44,039 nucleotides of DNA from an uncultured Ruminococcus sp. GTDB lineage: Bacteria > Bacillota > Clostridia > Oscillospirales > Ruminococcaceae. Below are positions 1 to 8,399 of this stretch, in pieces. Position numbers and translations under genes: made by a program. Below the pieces are notes generated by a model. The model ran no database searches, was not told where the DNA came from, and saw only the letters and a program-made list of their open reading frames with translations. The DNA is taken from the NCBI GenBank assembly GCA_947174365.1, contig CAMWIR010000006.1, positions 1 through 44,039 on the forward strand. The letters are read 5' to 3'. The stretch's first letter is position 1; every line of letters begins with the position of its first letter.

Positions 1-93
1 TTTAAGATTTCCTTGAATTTTAAAGCGGCTATGGGTGGCGGTATTCCCCCCGCCTACGGCGGATGAAATACCTTTAATCAGCAATTCCTTAGG
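1..93. repeat. Dispersed hairpin repeat, copy A
   Basis: This copy is about 70% identical by eye to copy B at 2962-3049 and may continue left of the window. Both start with TTTAAGATTT, carry GGTATT and AATACC arms around a GC-rich inner hairpin, and end near CAATTCCTTA or CAATTTCTTA. The inner stem here is CCGCC/GGCGG around a TAC loop. It lies just upstream of the germination genes. It could be a MITE-like or REP-like element, or a conserved RNA structure. Confidence 0.6.
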
Positions 94-242
94 TATGTCC
101 GATATTGTTGAACCCTTGTATTTTTACATTTTCCGAAAATTTTGAATAGATGCCAAAATTTCGGGAAACAATATTACAAATTTAAAGAACCGATCTGCAA
201 AAAATATCGGCGCATAATTTGCTTGAAAGGAAATGTTTAACA

Positions 243-1229
243 ATGAAAAAGCTGAAAGCGGCCGCAATGCTTGCGGTGATGATAAGTCTGTGCAGCCTGC
301 TTGGCGGCTGCGGCACGGTGCAGGTGAACGAGAGGATGTATGTTCAGATGATGGGACTTTCCGAGGAGGACGGGGAGTGCGTGCTGTGCGTTCAGGTCTG
401 CAGTACCGAAAGCGCACCCGACGAGCCGCCTGTGTACGAATTTTACGAGGGAAAGGGTGAGGGCTTCAGGCAGGCGGCGGCGGACATTGAGCAGAAAAAC
501 GGCAGAGAGCTTTTTTTCGGTCACTGCACTCTGGCAGCGCTGGACAAAAATTTTCTCTGCAGTACCGAGGACATAAAAATGCTTATGGGCGAGCGGATCT
601 CTCCCGGTTGTCGGGTCTGCTGCTCTGACGATCCGGGTGCGTTTCTTTCCCGTAAAATCGATGACGAAAGCGGAAAGATCATCGGAGCGGATGTTATAAG
701 CGGTGAGATCGACCAATATGAAAAAAGGGGGCAGTATAAGGAGGTCACATTAAAGGATGTCTGCATTCTGGCGGACAAGGCTGCGCCTGCGGTTATCCCT
801 GCATTTTTCGGGGAAAAGATCGGCAGCGGGGCAGTCTCTGCTTCCACGGCGGCAAGCAGTGACATTCTCTATTTGTCTGCCGAGGAAACTGCACTGTGCA
901 ATCTGCTGAAGGAGGAAACGGGAGCCGAATTTTCCGTCCTCGGCGGGACGGTAAAAACTGATAAGGTCAGAAATTCGGTCTACTTGCAAACGGGTGAAAA
1001 TATCCTGAACATTTCCCTTGACGCAAAATGTACATTAACGGAAACAGGAGATTCTCACAGCTTTTCCGATTACGAGGCAGAAGCGGAAAACTTCTTGACG
1101 GAAGCGCTTTCAAAGCTGCTCATCAAAGCTGAGGCTTCGGGAATGACCGAAGCCGTAACGGGAGTCCGAACGGAAAAGGGCACTGTTTTCAACTGCAATG
1201 TCAATGTAAAGATAAAAAGTTCGGGTTAA
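243..1229 (+). CDS. Ger(x)C-family spore germination lipoprotein
   Basis: This is the lipoprotein C subunit of a GerA-type germinant receptor, which sits on the outer face of the spore inner membrane. The N-terminus is a lipoprotein signal: two lysines, a hydrophobic stretch and the lipobox LLGGC at about residues 20-24. The rest (328 residues in all) is a soluble domain containing the family-like segments YVQMMGLSEEDGE and REKLFFG-like RELFFGHCT. The ATG at 243 is preferred because the signal peptide begins there and GAAAGGAAA lies upstream; an in-frame TTG at 219 would add eight unlikely residues. The genes for the A and B subunits follow on the same strand, so the assignment is supported by context. 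The product is expected to act in dormant spores, although no convincing forespore promoter was seen. Confidence 0.85.
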   Translation: MKKLKAAAMLAVMISLCSLLGGCGTVQVNERMYVQMMGLSEEDGECVLCVQVCSTESAPDEPPVYEFYEGKGEGFRQAAADIEQKNGRELFFGHCTLAALDKNFLCSTEDIKMLMGERISPGCRVCCSDDPGAFLSRKIDDESGKIIGADVISGEIDQYEKRGQYKEVTLKDVCILADKAAPAVIPAFFGEKIGSGAVSASTAASSDILYLSAEETALCNLLKEETGAEFSVLGGTVKTDKVRNSVYLQTGENILNISLDAKCTLTETGDSHSFSDYEAEAENFLTEALSKLLIKAEASGMTEAVTGVRTEKGTVFNCNVNVKIKSSG

Positions 1230-1272
1230 GCTCCATTGATACCGATCAAAAAATTTTTTAAGGAGAAAAACA

Positions 1273-2787
1273 ATGCTGCCCAATACAGATGATTTTGAAA
1301 ATATAGCGTTAAGCACAAACTTGAATGAGAATATCGAAAGCATAAAGCGGATACTGGGAGAGTCCTCCGATCTGCTTACAAATCCCGTAAATATTTCGGG
1401 GATCTCCTGCGCCGTTATCTGCTTTGAGGGAATGACCTCGGGGTATGACGCCGAAATGACGGTGGTGCACCCGCTTATCGAGCTCAAAGGCTTCGCCTCG
1501 GGGCGGGCTTTGTTTGAGCATATCGGCAAAAATATGGTGCTGTCGGTGGACAGCGGTGAGCAGGATCTGTTCGGAAACGTTATCCGCCTTTTGATGAGCG
1601 GCTTTGTGATATTGCTTATCGAGGGGGTGGACAAAGCCCTGTTTTTCGGCATTCAGGGCTATGAATCAAGGGGAGTGAGCGAGCCGTCCTCAGAGGGGAA
1701 TATCAGAGGCTCTCACGAGGGCTTTACCGAAAAGGTACGCACAAATATGTCAATGATAAGGCGAAGATTAAAATCGCCCCAGCTGCAATTCAAGCTTTTT
1801 CCGATCTCAAAGCGCAGTCAGACAGATGTCATAATATGCTTTATGGCGGACAGAGTTCCCGAAGCCTTAGTCAAAAGCATAGAGCAGAAATTAAAAAAGC
1901 TCCCCTTGGAAACAGTCCTCGGCAGCGGCTATGTTTCGCCCTTTCTGGACAGCGGCAGCCCCTCTCTTTTTTCGGGGATAACCCTTACCGAGCGTCCCGA
2001 TGTAATGTGCGCCAAGCTGCTCGAGGGGCGGGTGGGGGTAATAATCGACGGCACACCCTTTGCACTGGTGCTGCCCTGTATGTTTACCGAGCATTTCCAG
2101 ACCCTGGACGATTACAACTTCCGCCCCTTTTATGCCGTACTGCTGAGGTATGTGCGGTATACAGCCTTTTTCCTGGCAGTTTTCCTGCCCGGACTTTATG
2201 TGGGACTGGCGCTTTTTCACCCTGAAATGATAAGCAGCCGACTGCTGTTCAACCTGGCAGCTGCCGAGGAAACAGCCCCGCTGCACCTTATGGCGGAGGC
2301 GCTCATAACCCTTGTGTTTTACGAAATCATAAGGGAGGCGGGAGTGCGGCTTCCAAAAAGCGTGGGAGGCGCTGTGTCCATTGTCGGAGGACTTATTATC
2401 GGAGACGCGGCAGTAAACGCAGGGATAATTTCAAACCCTGTTCTGCTGGTCTGCGCCATTTCGGTGACGGCTTCATTCGTTATCCCCAGCCTTGACCAGC
2501 AGGTCACGGTTTTCCGCTTGGGAGCGGTGATAGCAGGAGGAATTGCGGGACTCTTCGGCATATCCCTCTTGTCGGCTGTAATGCTGGCAAATGTTTGCGC
2601 AGCGGAATGCTATGGGCTGCCCATAATGTCACCCTTGTCCCCGTTTTCTCCGAAAGCAATGGGCGACACCGCTGTGCGTTTAGGTTTCAGGCGAATGGGC
2701 AGAAGGGGCTTTACTATTGAGAATTTGCAGGGCGCACACATCGAGGCGGCTGCGGAGGACGAGCTTATAAACGGAAATGATATGTAA
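1273..2787 (+). CDS. GerA-family spore germination protein (A subunit)
   Basis: This is the A subunit of a germinant receptor, a membrane protein of 504 residues (the family is usually about 480-550). Residues 1 to about 280 form the soluble N-terminal domain, with family-like segments such as ISGISCAVICFEGM, MSGFVILLIEG and GYESRGVSEPSSEGNIRG. From about residue 285 to 460 come several membrane segments, starting at YVRYTAFFLAVFLPGLYVGL, followed by a polar tail. The ATG at 1273 has AAGGAG nine bases upstream and lies 43 bases after the C-subunit gene, consistent with co-transcription. The product should pair with the C lipoprotein upstream and the B permease downstream to sense nutrients and open the spore's ion channel. 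The germinant is not predictable from sequence. Confidence 0.93.
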   Translation: MLPNTDDFENIALSTNLNENIESIKRILGESSDLLTNPVNISGISCAVICFEGMTSGYDAEMTVVHPLIELKGFASGRALFEHIGKNMVLSVDSGEQDLFGNVIRLLMSGFVILLIEGVDKALFFGIQGYESRGVSEPSSEGNIRGSHEGFTEKVRTNMSMIRRRLKSPQLQFKLFPISKRSQTDVIICFMADRVPEALVKSIEQKLKKLPLETVLGSGYVSPFLDSGSPSLFSGITLTERPDVMCAKLLEGRVGVIIDGTPFALVLPCMFTEHFQTLDDYNFRPFYAVLLRYVRYTAFFLAVFLPGLYVGLALFHPEMISSRLLFNLAAAEETAPLHLMAEALITLVFYEIIREAGVRLPKSVGGAVSIVGGLIIGDAAVNAGIISNPVLLVCAISVTASFVIPSLDQQVTVFRLGAVIAGGIAGLFGISLLSAVMLANVCAAECYGLPIMSPLSPFSPKAMGDTAVRLGFRRMGRRGFTIENLQGAHIEAAAEDELINGNDM

Positions 2788-3101
2788 AGCTGCTTGCCTT
2801 GACGGTCACGGAATAATTTTGCGAAAAGCTTCGGCCGGCAGTATTTTCCGGAACCGTCAAACGAAAAATTCGGGACTTTTTCCGATGTAAACAGGGAAAA
2901 AGGTTTGCAGCAACTAAATTTCTGTTTGAAATCATTTTAAGGAAACGCCAATTAAATTGTCTTTAAGATTTTCTTGATTAAAAAGGCTACAGTGGTGGTA
3001 TTTTCCCTGCCCACGGCGAGGGCAATACCTTTAACCGGCAATTTCTTAATTTGTGCAGTTTACGCAAATGATCTTTTGATAAAAAAATAACGGAGGCAAA
3101 A
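2788..3101. other. Intergenic region between germination A and B genes
   Basis: The 314 bases hold no gene. TTGACGGT at 2799-2806 and ACCGTCAA at 2853-2860 form the arms of a large imperfect hairpin just after the A gene; it has no T-run, so termination is doubtful. Repeat copy B fills 2962-3049. GGAGG lies just before the B gene. The gap is unusually long for a germination receptor operon, which suggests the repeat was inserted. Confidence 0.6.
2962..3049. repeat. Dispersed hairpin repeat, copy B
   Basis: This is the second copy of the element at 1-93. It keeps the GGTATT/AATACC outer arms, but its inner stem is CCCT/AGGG in place of CCGCC/GGCGG, so pairing is preserved while the sequence differs. 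It separates the A and B germination genes. Confidence 0.6.
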
Positions 3102-4193
3102 ATGAGAGCAAATGCAAAATATATTTCCCCCGGGCAAATGATAATTTTATTCGGGGCGGCAGGGGCGCTTTACGCAGGTATAGGGGTTTACGGCGATCTG
3201 TCCCAAATGCTGATAAATGCAGTATTATCGGCAATAATTACGGCTGCGGCTGCAATTCCCCTGTGCATATTTTCGGCAAAAACTCCCGATACCGATCTTG
3301 GCGAAGGAATAGCCGAAAGGGGAGTTGCCCTGCGCATTATCTGCGGCATATTACTGGCGGTCTACTTTCTGAGCGGGGCGGCGCATATACTTGGAAAATT
3401 CGGCAAATTTGCCAATGAGCGGATATTCCCCGAGGGAAATATCTACCTTTGCATCACGCTTGTGGGACTGGTCTGCATATATGCCGCCCACACAGGTGCT
3501 CAGGCAATAAGCCGCATGACTACGCTGATTTTTGCGCTTTTTCTGCTGGGGCTGATAATGCTGCTGATAGGCGGAAGGGGAGATCTTGCGTTATCGGCGG
3601 TCAACCTTACGCCAAAGGCTGTTTCTTTTGGAGATGTGCTCGGAAACGGCGAAATGACGGGGCTATTACCGATTTTTGCGGCAGGGGCTATAACATCTTC
3701 CATGCTGTGCAAAAATGCGGGAAAGGGGCTTCGCTGCGGGCTTTACGGGGGACTTGCCGCTATGCTTGCGGTAAGCGCAGGGCTGATAACAATAGTGTGG
3801 GCGCTGCTGGGGGATTTCACCCGCATGACCGAATATCCTGCATTAGACGCGGCTGTTTATTGCGGGAGGCGGTTTACCTTTTCCTTTCACGGACTTTTCT
3901 ATGCTCTTTGGATAATTGCGGCGGCAGCGCTTTTGTCCATGCTGATGACGTGTGCGGGGCAGGCGCTGGTTTGGATATTCCCTAAGATAAAGTATTCCGG
4001 GGCTATTGCTGCGGCTGCTGCTTTGGTGATAGCTCTTATAGAAGCTTTGACTGCTTCTGTTGCAGAGCGCATATTTAACGATCCTGTATTTGCTGCGGTT
4101 TTGCTTATTGTCTTGCCGCTCATCGGGCTTAAAAAAACGGCTGCAAGGGCAGCAGATGTCAGCGCTGTAAGGTACTCGCTCAAACGCCGCTAA
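3102..4193 (+). CDS. GerB-family spore germination permease (B subunit)
   Basis: This is the B subunit of the germinant receptor, related to the amino acid/polyamine/organocation permeases and thought to bind the germinant within the membrane. It has 363 residues, the usual family length, and reads as about ten hydrophobic segments. The N-terminus (ISPGQMIILFGAAGALYAGI) matches the family's start, where a short polar head leads into the first helix. The ATG at 3102 has GGAGG upstream. It completes a C-A-B set with the two preceding genes. Two hairpins follow the stop codon. The family call is firm; the ligand is unknown. Confidence 0.9.
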   Translation: MRANAKYISPGQMIILFGAAGALYAGIGVYGDLSQMLINAVLSAIITAAAAIPLCIFSAKTPDTDLGEGIAERGVALRIICGILLAVYFLSGAAHILGKFGKFANERIFPEGNIYLCITLVGLVCIYAAHTGAQAISRMTTLIFALFLLGLIMLLIGGRGDLALSAVNLTPKAVSFGDVLGNGEMTGLLPIFAAGAITSSMLCKNAGKGLRCGLYGGLAAMLAVSAGLITIVWALLGDFTRMTEYPALDAAVYCGRRFTFSFHGLFYALWIIAAAALLSMLMTCAGQALVWIFPKIKYSGAIAAAAALVIALIEALTASVAERIFNDPVFAAVLLIVLPLIGLKKTAARAADVSAVRYSLKRR

Positions 4194-4203
4194 GGCTTTG
4201 TTT

Positions 4204-4266
4204 CCCCTCGTGCGCCGGGAGAGGGGCTTTCTTCAAACGCCGGGGAAAATACCCTGCGGCGCTTGA
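4204..4266 (+). terminator. Tandem hairpins after the germination operon
   Basis: CCCCTC (4204-4209) pairs with GAGGGG (4221-4226), followed by CTTTCTT. A second hairpin, TCAAACGCCG with CGGCGCTTGA, lies at 4233-4266. The first has a weak T tract and is the likelier terminator. Confidence 0.55.
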
Positions 4267-4359
4267 GGAAAGCAAGTCCGCAGCCTATCCGAAATAATAA
4301 ATCGAATATTATATAATGATTAACATTTTGTAAATTTGCAAAAATTTCCTCCAATGTTC

Positions 4360-4388
4360 TTGACAAATCCGGTTTGTTCTGATATAAT
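4360..4388 (+). promoter_or_regulatory. Consensus housekeeping promoter for tRNA-Lys
   Basis: A perfect TTGACA (4360-4365) and a perfect TATAAT (4383-4388) are separated by 17 bases. The tRNA begins 18 bases after the -10 box, so a start near 4395 is expected. Confidence 0.93.
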
Positions 4389-4406
4389 AATAAAGCGTTG
4401 AAATGC

Positions 4407-4482
4407 GAGCCATTAGCTCAGCCGGCAGAGCATCTGACTTTTAATCAGGGGGTCTGGGGTTCAAATCCCCAATGGCTCACCA
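4407..4482 (+). tRNA. tRNA-Lys (anticodon TTT), CCA encoded
   Basis: The 76-base gene folds as a full cloverleaf. The acceptor stem is GAGCCAT/ATGGCTC, the D arm GCTC/GAGC, the anticodon stem TCTGA/TCAGG with loop CTTTTAA (anticodon TTT), and the T arm TGGGG/CCCCA with loop TTCAAAT. Discriminator A and CCA are encoded. It reads AAA and AAG codons and is a single-gene unit with its own promoter and terminator. Confidence 0.97.
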
Positions 4483-4493
4483 TTTTCAGCCGA

Positions 4494-4528
4494 ATCCGAA
4501 CACTCTTAAGGAGCGTTCGGATTTTTTT
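4494..4528 (+). terminator. Intrinsic terminator after tRNA-Lys
   Basis: ATCCGAAC-A-CTC pairs with GAG-C-GTTCGGAT around TTAA, followed directly by seven T residues. It starts about 12 bases after the tRNA 3' end. Confidence 0.93.
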
Positions 4529-4692
4529 GCATAGCTTTAGGGAACTGCCGCTCTCCATAACCATTTGTAAACTTTAAAAACCGGTTAAGGCGGTTTGATC
4601 GGCGTTTTCTTAGCTTTAACAAGCTGACGGATCATCAAGCTCAAATTCGGATTCCCCACAGACAAATTTTAACAAAAAAGTTACAAAAGAAT

Positions 4693-4722
4693 TTGTCGGT
4701 ATTAACTTAAAAATGTTATAAT
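4693..4722 (+). promoter_or_regulatory. Promoter for galE
   Basis: TTGTCG (4693-4698) and TATAAT (4717-4722) are 18 bases apart, and TGT just before the -10 box gives an extended -10. The gene start is 68 bases further. The rest of 4529-4789 shows nothing else recognisable. Confidence 0.75.
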
Positions 4723-4789
4723 GGTATAAATTACTGTTACCGACCCCAAAAGGGCGGCGTACAAACAAATTTAACAGGAGGACAGGCTT

Positions 4790-5797
4790 ATGGCTATACT
4801 GGTAACGGGCGGAGCGGGATATATCGGCTCTCATACCTGCGTGGAGCTGCTTAGTGCAGGGGAAGAGATCGTGGTGGTTGACGATTTTTCCAATTCCAAG
4901 CCCAGAGCGCTGGAAATAATCAAGGAGCTTAGCGGCAAGGACTTTAAATTTTACGAGAATTCGCTGCTGGACAGGGACGCTGTGGCGAAAATTTTCACCG
5001 AAAACAATATCGACTCGGTTATCCACTTTGCAGGCTTCAAGGCAGTGGGCGAGTCGGTTCAGAAGCCCATTGAATATTATCACAACAATATCACGGGAAC
5101 GCTTATCTTATGCGACGAAATGAGAAAGCACGGCTGTAAGAGGATCGTTTTCAGTTCCTCGGCAACGGTTTACGGCTCGCCCAAGAGCGTGCCCATAAAG
5201 GAGGATTTCCCCCTTTCAACGACCAATCCCTACGGCTCTACCAAGCTGATGATAGAGAATATTTTGCAGGATATTTATGTTTCCGACAAGGAGTGGAGCA
5301 TTGCTCTGCTGCGGTACTTCAACCCCATTGGCGCTCACAAGAGCGGAAAGCTTGGAGAGAACCCCAACGGCATTCCCAACAATCTTATGCCCTACATTCA
5401 GCAGGTGGCTGTTGGCAAGCTGCCGAGACTGGGCGTTTTCGGCAATGACTATCCCACGCCCGACGGCACGGGGGTAAGAGATTATATCCATGTTGTCGAC
5501 CTTGCTCTGGGGCACGTTAAGGCCATTGAAAAGCTGCGCACCATGACGGGCGTAGGCATATGGAACCTGGGCACCGGCAAGGGCAGCTCGGTGCTGGACG
5601 TGGTAAAGGCCTTTGAAAAGGCAAGCGGTGTGGAAATACCCTACGACATCAAGCCAAGACGTGCGGGAGATATTGCGGAATGCTATGCCGATCCCGCCAA
5701 GGCAAAGGCAGAGCTTGGCTGGGAGGCGCAGAGAGGCATTGAGGAAATGTGCGAGGACAGCTGGCGGTTTATAAAGAATAATCCCGAGGGGCTGTAA
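4790..5797 (+). CDS. galE: UDP-glucose 4-epimerase
   Basis: The enzyme interconverts UDP-galactose and UDP-glucose in the cytoplasm (Leloir pathway and supply of UDP-galactose for surface polysaccharides). The 335 residues are full length for this short-chain dehydrogenase family. The NAD-binding motif GGAGYIGSH lies at residues 7-15, and the catalytic Tyr148-Lys152 pair sits in NPYGSTK. Conserved substrate-binding segments such as [10 protein letters not shown] and [14 protein letters not shown] are present. The ATG at 4790 follows AGGAGG with good spacing. It is a single-gene unit between its own promoter and terminator. Confidence 0.98.
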   Translation: MAILVTGGAGYIGSHTCVELLSAGEEIVVVDDFSNSKPRALEIIKELSGKDFKFYENSLLDRDAVAKIFTENNIDSVIHFAGFKAVGESVQKPIEYYHNNITGTLILCDEMRKHGCKRIVFSSSATVYGSPKSVPIKEDFPLSTTNPYGSTKLMIENILQDIYVSDKEWSIALLRYFNPIGAHKSGKLGENPNGIPNNLMPYIQQVAVGKLPRLGVFGNDYPTPDGTGVRDYIHVVDLALGHVKAIEKLRTMTGVGIWNLGTGKGSSVLDVVKAFEKASGVEIPYDIKPRRAGDIAECYADPAKAKAELGWEAQRGIEEMCEDSWRFIKNNPEGL

Positions 5798-5810
5798 TAG
5801 AGGCGAAAAG

Positions 5811-5850
5811 AGGCAAGCGGCAGGATATTTCCTGCTTCTTGCCTATTGTT
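5811..5850 (+). terminator. Hairpin terminator after galE
   Basis: AGGCAAGCGGCAGGA (5811-5825) pairs with TCCTGCTTCTTGCCT (5830-5844) with two mismatches around a TATT loop, followed by ATTGTTTCTT. The stem consists of the GAGGCAAG words that recur in other gaps of the window. Confidence 0.75.
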
Positions 5851-5886
5851 TCTTGTATGCAAGCTTAACAAAGGAAGATATGGTAT

Positions 5887-6693
5887 ATGACGGATAAAAA
5901 TGATATTATTATGCCATTGCTTGAAGCCGCAGAGAAAAGCTTCCGATTGCTTTTCAAAGAACATAATGAGCATTTTTATTACTGCACCTTGGTGATGATA
6001 GAGGTGGGTACGCCATGCATATCGGCTTTGTCCTATGAGGTACTTGAAAAACTTGCGGCAGCTTCCGACGATCATGACAACACATACTTACAGCTTAAAT
6101 GGTCGTATGCCGATTCGCCTTACTGCGGCTTTGGATATGATGAATATTTCGGTGACGTAGCCAAAAAGTTTGAGTATTGCTTCGATAATATAAATTGTGA
6201 TAAAGGTGATGAAAATGAAATTTCACGCTGGTTAGATTCCATGGAGGAGGTGATGAGAATCCTTGACGGCAAGGGTTTATTCGGTATGGGAAAAGAACGC
6301 AGCCGGTTATTTATCAATGCCGAGATAATGCCGCCGGAAGCTTCAAATTTTGACAGGGCTGAAAGGTTGAATCCTTTTGACGTTTACAAGGAATGGGAGC
6401 GGGACTGGATCGGTGAACTGTCGCTTGATAAACCTGCTGTTGATTGGAATGCGGTTTGGAATCCTGAATTGTGTAATGTTACTTTGCTAAGGCCTGTAAC
6501 GGATAAAAAAATAATTATGCAGATAAAAAACGCCTTATGCATTGACAAAGGAATAACATTATTTATTGAGGATTGCCAAAATGCGCCTTTTATCATTTTG
6601 AAGAATGAACCATATGAAACCGTTATAAGAAATTTACAAAATTTTCCGATGATACAGCCGTTTTTATCTGTAAAAAAACAGGAACGGCAGTAA
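5887..6693 (+). CDS. Uncharacterised acidic protein, possibly DUF4303-like
   Basis: I do not recognise a function. The 268-residue protein has no signal peptide or membrane segment and is acidic. Its N-terminal part (roughly residues 5-180, including YYCTLVMIEVGTPCISALSY and a WERDW segment near the middle) is reminiscent of DUF4303 proteins, but this is from memory. The C-terminal third has a different composition (TLLRPVTDKKIIMQIKNAL) and may be a separate domain. AAAGGAAG precedes the ATG at 5887. The gene stands alone between the galE terminator and the carboxyltransferase promoter. Such lone soluble proteins often belong to contact-toxin immunity families; here that is a guess. Confidence 0.6.
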   Translation: MTDKNDIIMPLLEAAEKSFRLLFKEHNEHFYYCTLVMIEVGTPCISALSYEVLEKLAAASDDHDNTYLQLKWSYADSPYCGFGYDEYFGDVAKKFEYCFDNINCDKGDENEISRWLDSMEEVMRILDGKGLFGMGKERSRLFINAEIMPPEASNFDRAERLNPFDVYKEWERDWIGELSLDKPAVDWNAVWNPELCNVTLLRPVTDKKIIMQIKNALCIDKGITLFIEDCQNAPFIILKNEPYETVIRNLQNFPMIQPFLSVKKQERQ

Positions 6694-6856
6694 ATTCTTG
6701 AAGGTTGATTTCATGGAAAGCGGTTTACATTGACTTTATGGTTATGCGGTATTATTTAATAATATATCAGACATATATCAGACCCGCACCAATTGAAATT
6801 TTTATAATGTGTACAAAATGTTAAATAAATTTAAAAAAACAGAAAAATCAAAAAAT

Positions 6857-6889
6857 TTTGCCCGAATGCTCTTGTAACTTTCGGGCAAA
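6857..6889. promoter_or_regulatory. Perfect inverted repeat overlapping the -35 region
   Basis: TTTGCCCGAA (6857-6866) and TTCGGGCAAA (6880-6889) are perfect 10-base arms 13 bases apart. They flank the -35 box and extend into the spacer of the promoter at 6872-6900. The placement suits a repressor operator. There is no T tract, so it is unlikely to be a terminator of the preceding gene. Confidence 0.6.
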
Positions 6890-6900
6890 TGTTGTATAAT
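6872..6900 (+). promoter_or_regulatory. Promoter for the carboxyltransferase operon
   Basis: TTGTAA (6872-6877) and TATAAT (6895-6900) are 17 bases apart, 40 bases before the first start codon. Confidence 0.8.
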
Positions 6901-6940
6901 TAAAATTGGAATAATTTGTTTCGGAACGGAGGAACTTTTT

Positions 6941-8311
6941 ATGATGACTGAGGGTCAGCAGAAAAGATTCGCAGAATATACTGCCAAAAAATCCGACTGC
7001 CCTGCTGCAAAACAGCTTGAGGCGCTCTTTGACGACGGGAAATTTACCGAGATAGGCTCGGGTGTTTCACGGGAGGGCAAGCCTTCGGGCGTTGTTACCG
7101 GCTACGGTCTGGTGGACGGCAGCCCGGCGTATGCTTTCATTCAGGACAAAGCCGCTATTGGCGGCGCTGTCAGCGGAGTGCATTCGGAAAAAGTATGCAG
7201 GCTGCTGGAGCTTGCGGCACGGAACGGAGTGCCCGTAATAGGTGTATATGACTCAAAAGGCGCGTTTGTGGAGGACGGAGCGGCGGCTCTTAACGCCTAC
7301 AGCGAAATAATGGGCGGGCTTGCCAATTTATCGGGGGTAGTGCCCACGGTATCGGTAATTGCAGGGGTTTGCTCGGGGTGCATGGCACTGACGGCTCTTT
7401 CTGCGGATTACACGGTAATGACAAAGGACGGTGAGCTTTACGCTGAGGCAAGCGCCGACAGCAGCGCCGAAGCGGCGGCGGAAAAGGGGCTTATATCCGA
7501 CATTGCGGGAGATATTGCCGAGGCTTTCGAGAAGGTGCGGACTTATCTTTCGTTAATGCCGCTGAACAACCTTTCGGCTACGCCCGAATTTGATTACGAG
7601 GACAGCGGGAAAGCGGCTTTTGACAGTCCCGAGAACGGAGCGGCTTCGGTGGCGGATTCGGGCTCGCTGACGGAGATCTCTCCCTTGTTCGGCAGTGCGT
7701 CGGGAACATATCTTTGCACTGTGGGCGGTGCTGCTGCGGGAATAGTTACGGTGGGCAAAAAGGGAGAGAAGCTTTGCGGCTGCGATTTCTCGAAAATCGC
7801 AAGGTTTGTAAGGCTGTGCGACGCATACGGACTGCCCATTATCACGGTCATAGACTGCGAGGGAGCGGACGCCTCCTGCGGCTGCGGAGCAAGGAATTTT
7901 ATGAAGCTTGCGGGGGCTTATGCGGAGGCGACTGCGCCTAAGATCGCCCTTATTACGGGAAATGCAAGCGGCAGCGTATTTGTGGCGCTGGCGGGTAAGA
8001 ATACGGGTGCGGACGCTGTATTTGCACTGCCGTCGGCGGTAATATCCCCAATGGCGCCCGAGGCTGCGGTGGAATTTCTGTGGCATGACAGGCTGAAGGG
8101 TGCGGCTGATCTTGCTGCCGCAAGAAATGAACTGGTCAAGGAATACTGCGAGACTTTAGGCTCTGCTGTTGACGCCGCCGAAAAGGGCGCTGTGGACGAG
8201 GTGGTAAGCGAAAACGAGGCTCGGAGCATGATAATTTCCGCTGTGGAAATTTCGGCGGGCAAGAGACTGAATAAGAGACTGCCAAAGAAGCACAGCATAC
8301 TGCCCTGCTGA
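6941..8311 (+). CDS. Carboxyltransferase subunit, acyl-CoA carboxylase beta / 12S-like
   Basis: This is a carboxyl transferase of the acetyl/propionyl-CoA carboxylase beta family, to which MmdA and the transcarboxylase 12S subunit also belong. Two crotonase-like halves are visible. The N half carries VYDSKGAFVEDGAAALNAYS and IAGVCSGCM; the C half carries LPIITVIDCEGA and ATAPKIALITGNASGSVF; the protein ends in the family-typical PKKHSILP. At 456 residues it is shorter than the usual ~510 because the basic N-terminal region is missing. The usual DSGGARIQEG and VDVPGF motifs are changed to DSKGAFVEDG and IDCEGA, so its acyl-CoA substrate is uncertain. It is followed by a biotin carrier and a 5S-like subunit on the same strand, so it probably passes carboxyl groups through biotin. 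GGAGG precedes the ATG. Confidence 0.85.
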   Translation: MMTEGQQKRFAEYTAKKSDCPAAKQLEALFDDGKFTEIGSGVSREGKPSGVVTGYGLVDGSPAYAFIQDKAAIGGAVSGVHSEKVCRLLELAARNGVPVIGVYDSKGAFVEDGAAALNAYSEIMGGLANLSGVVPTVSVIAGVCSGCMALTALSADYTVMTKDGELYAEASADSSAEAAAEKGLISDIAGDIAEAFEKVRTYLSLMPLNNLSATPEFDYEDSGKAAFDSPENGAASVADSGSLTEISPLFGSASGTYLCTVGGAAAGIVTVGKKGEKLCGCDFSKIARFVRLCDAYGLPIITVIDCEGADASCGCGARNFMKLAGAYAEATAPKIALITGNASGSVFVALAGKNTGADAVFALPSAVISPMAPEAAVEFLWHDRLKGAADLAAARNELVKEYCETLGSAVDAAEKGAVDEVVSENEARSMIISAVEISAGKRLNKRLPKKHSILPC

Positions 8312-8399
8312 TTAGAGGCAAGAGATTTGAGAGGCAAGAGGCAAGATGTTTGTTTTGCTTTAAAGCTCATTAATAAATTATCCGAAAGGCTGATATAAT
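8312..8399. repeat. GAGGCAAGA-type tandem words in an operon gap
   Basis: The gap between the carboxyltransferase and biotin carrier genes contains GAGGCAAGAG, then GAGAGGCAAGAGGCAAGA. Related words occur at 5801-5844, 13770-13812 and 14650-14712 and in the gap before rnhA. Confidence 0.5.

Noticed and set aside
120-240. Sigma-G-type forespore promoter before the germination genes
   Set aside because: A GAATA and a CAATATTA can be found, but the spacing is about 20 bases and the -10 box is poor, so it is not supported.
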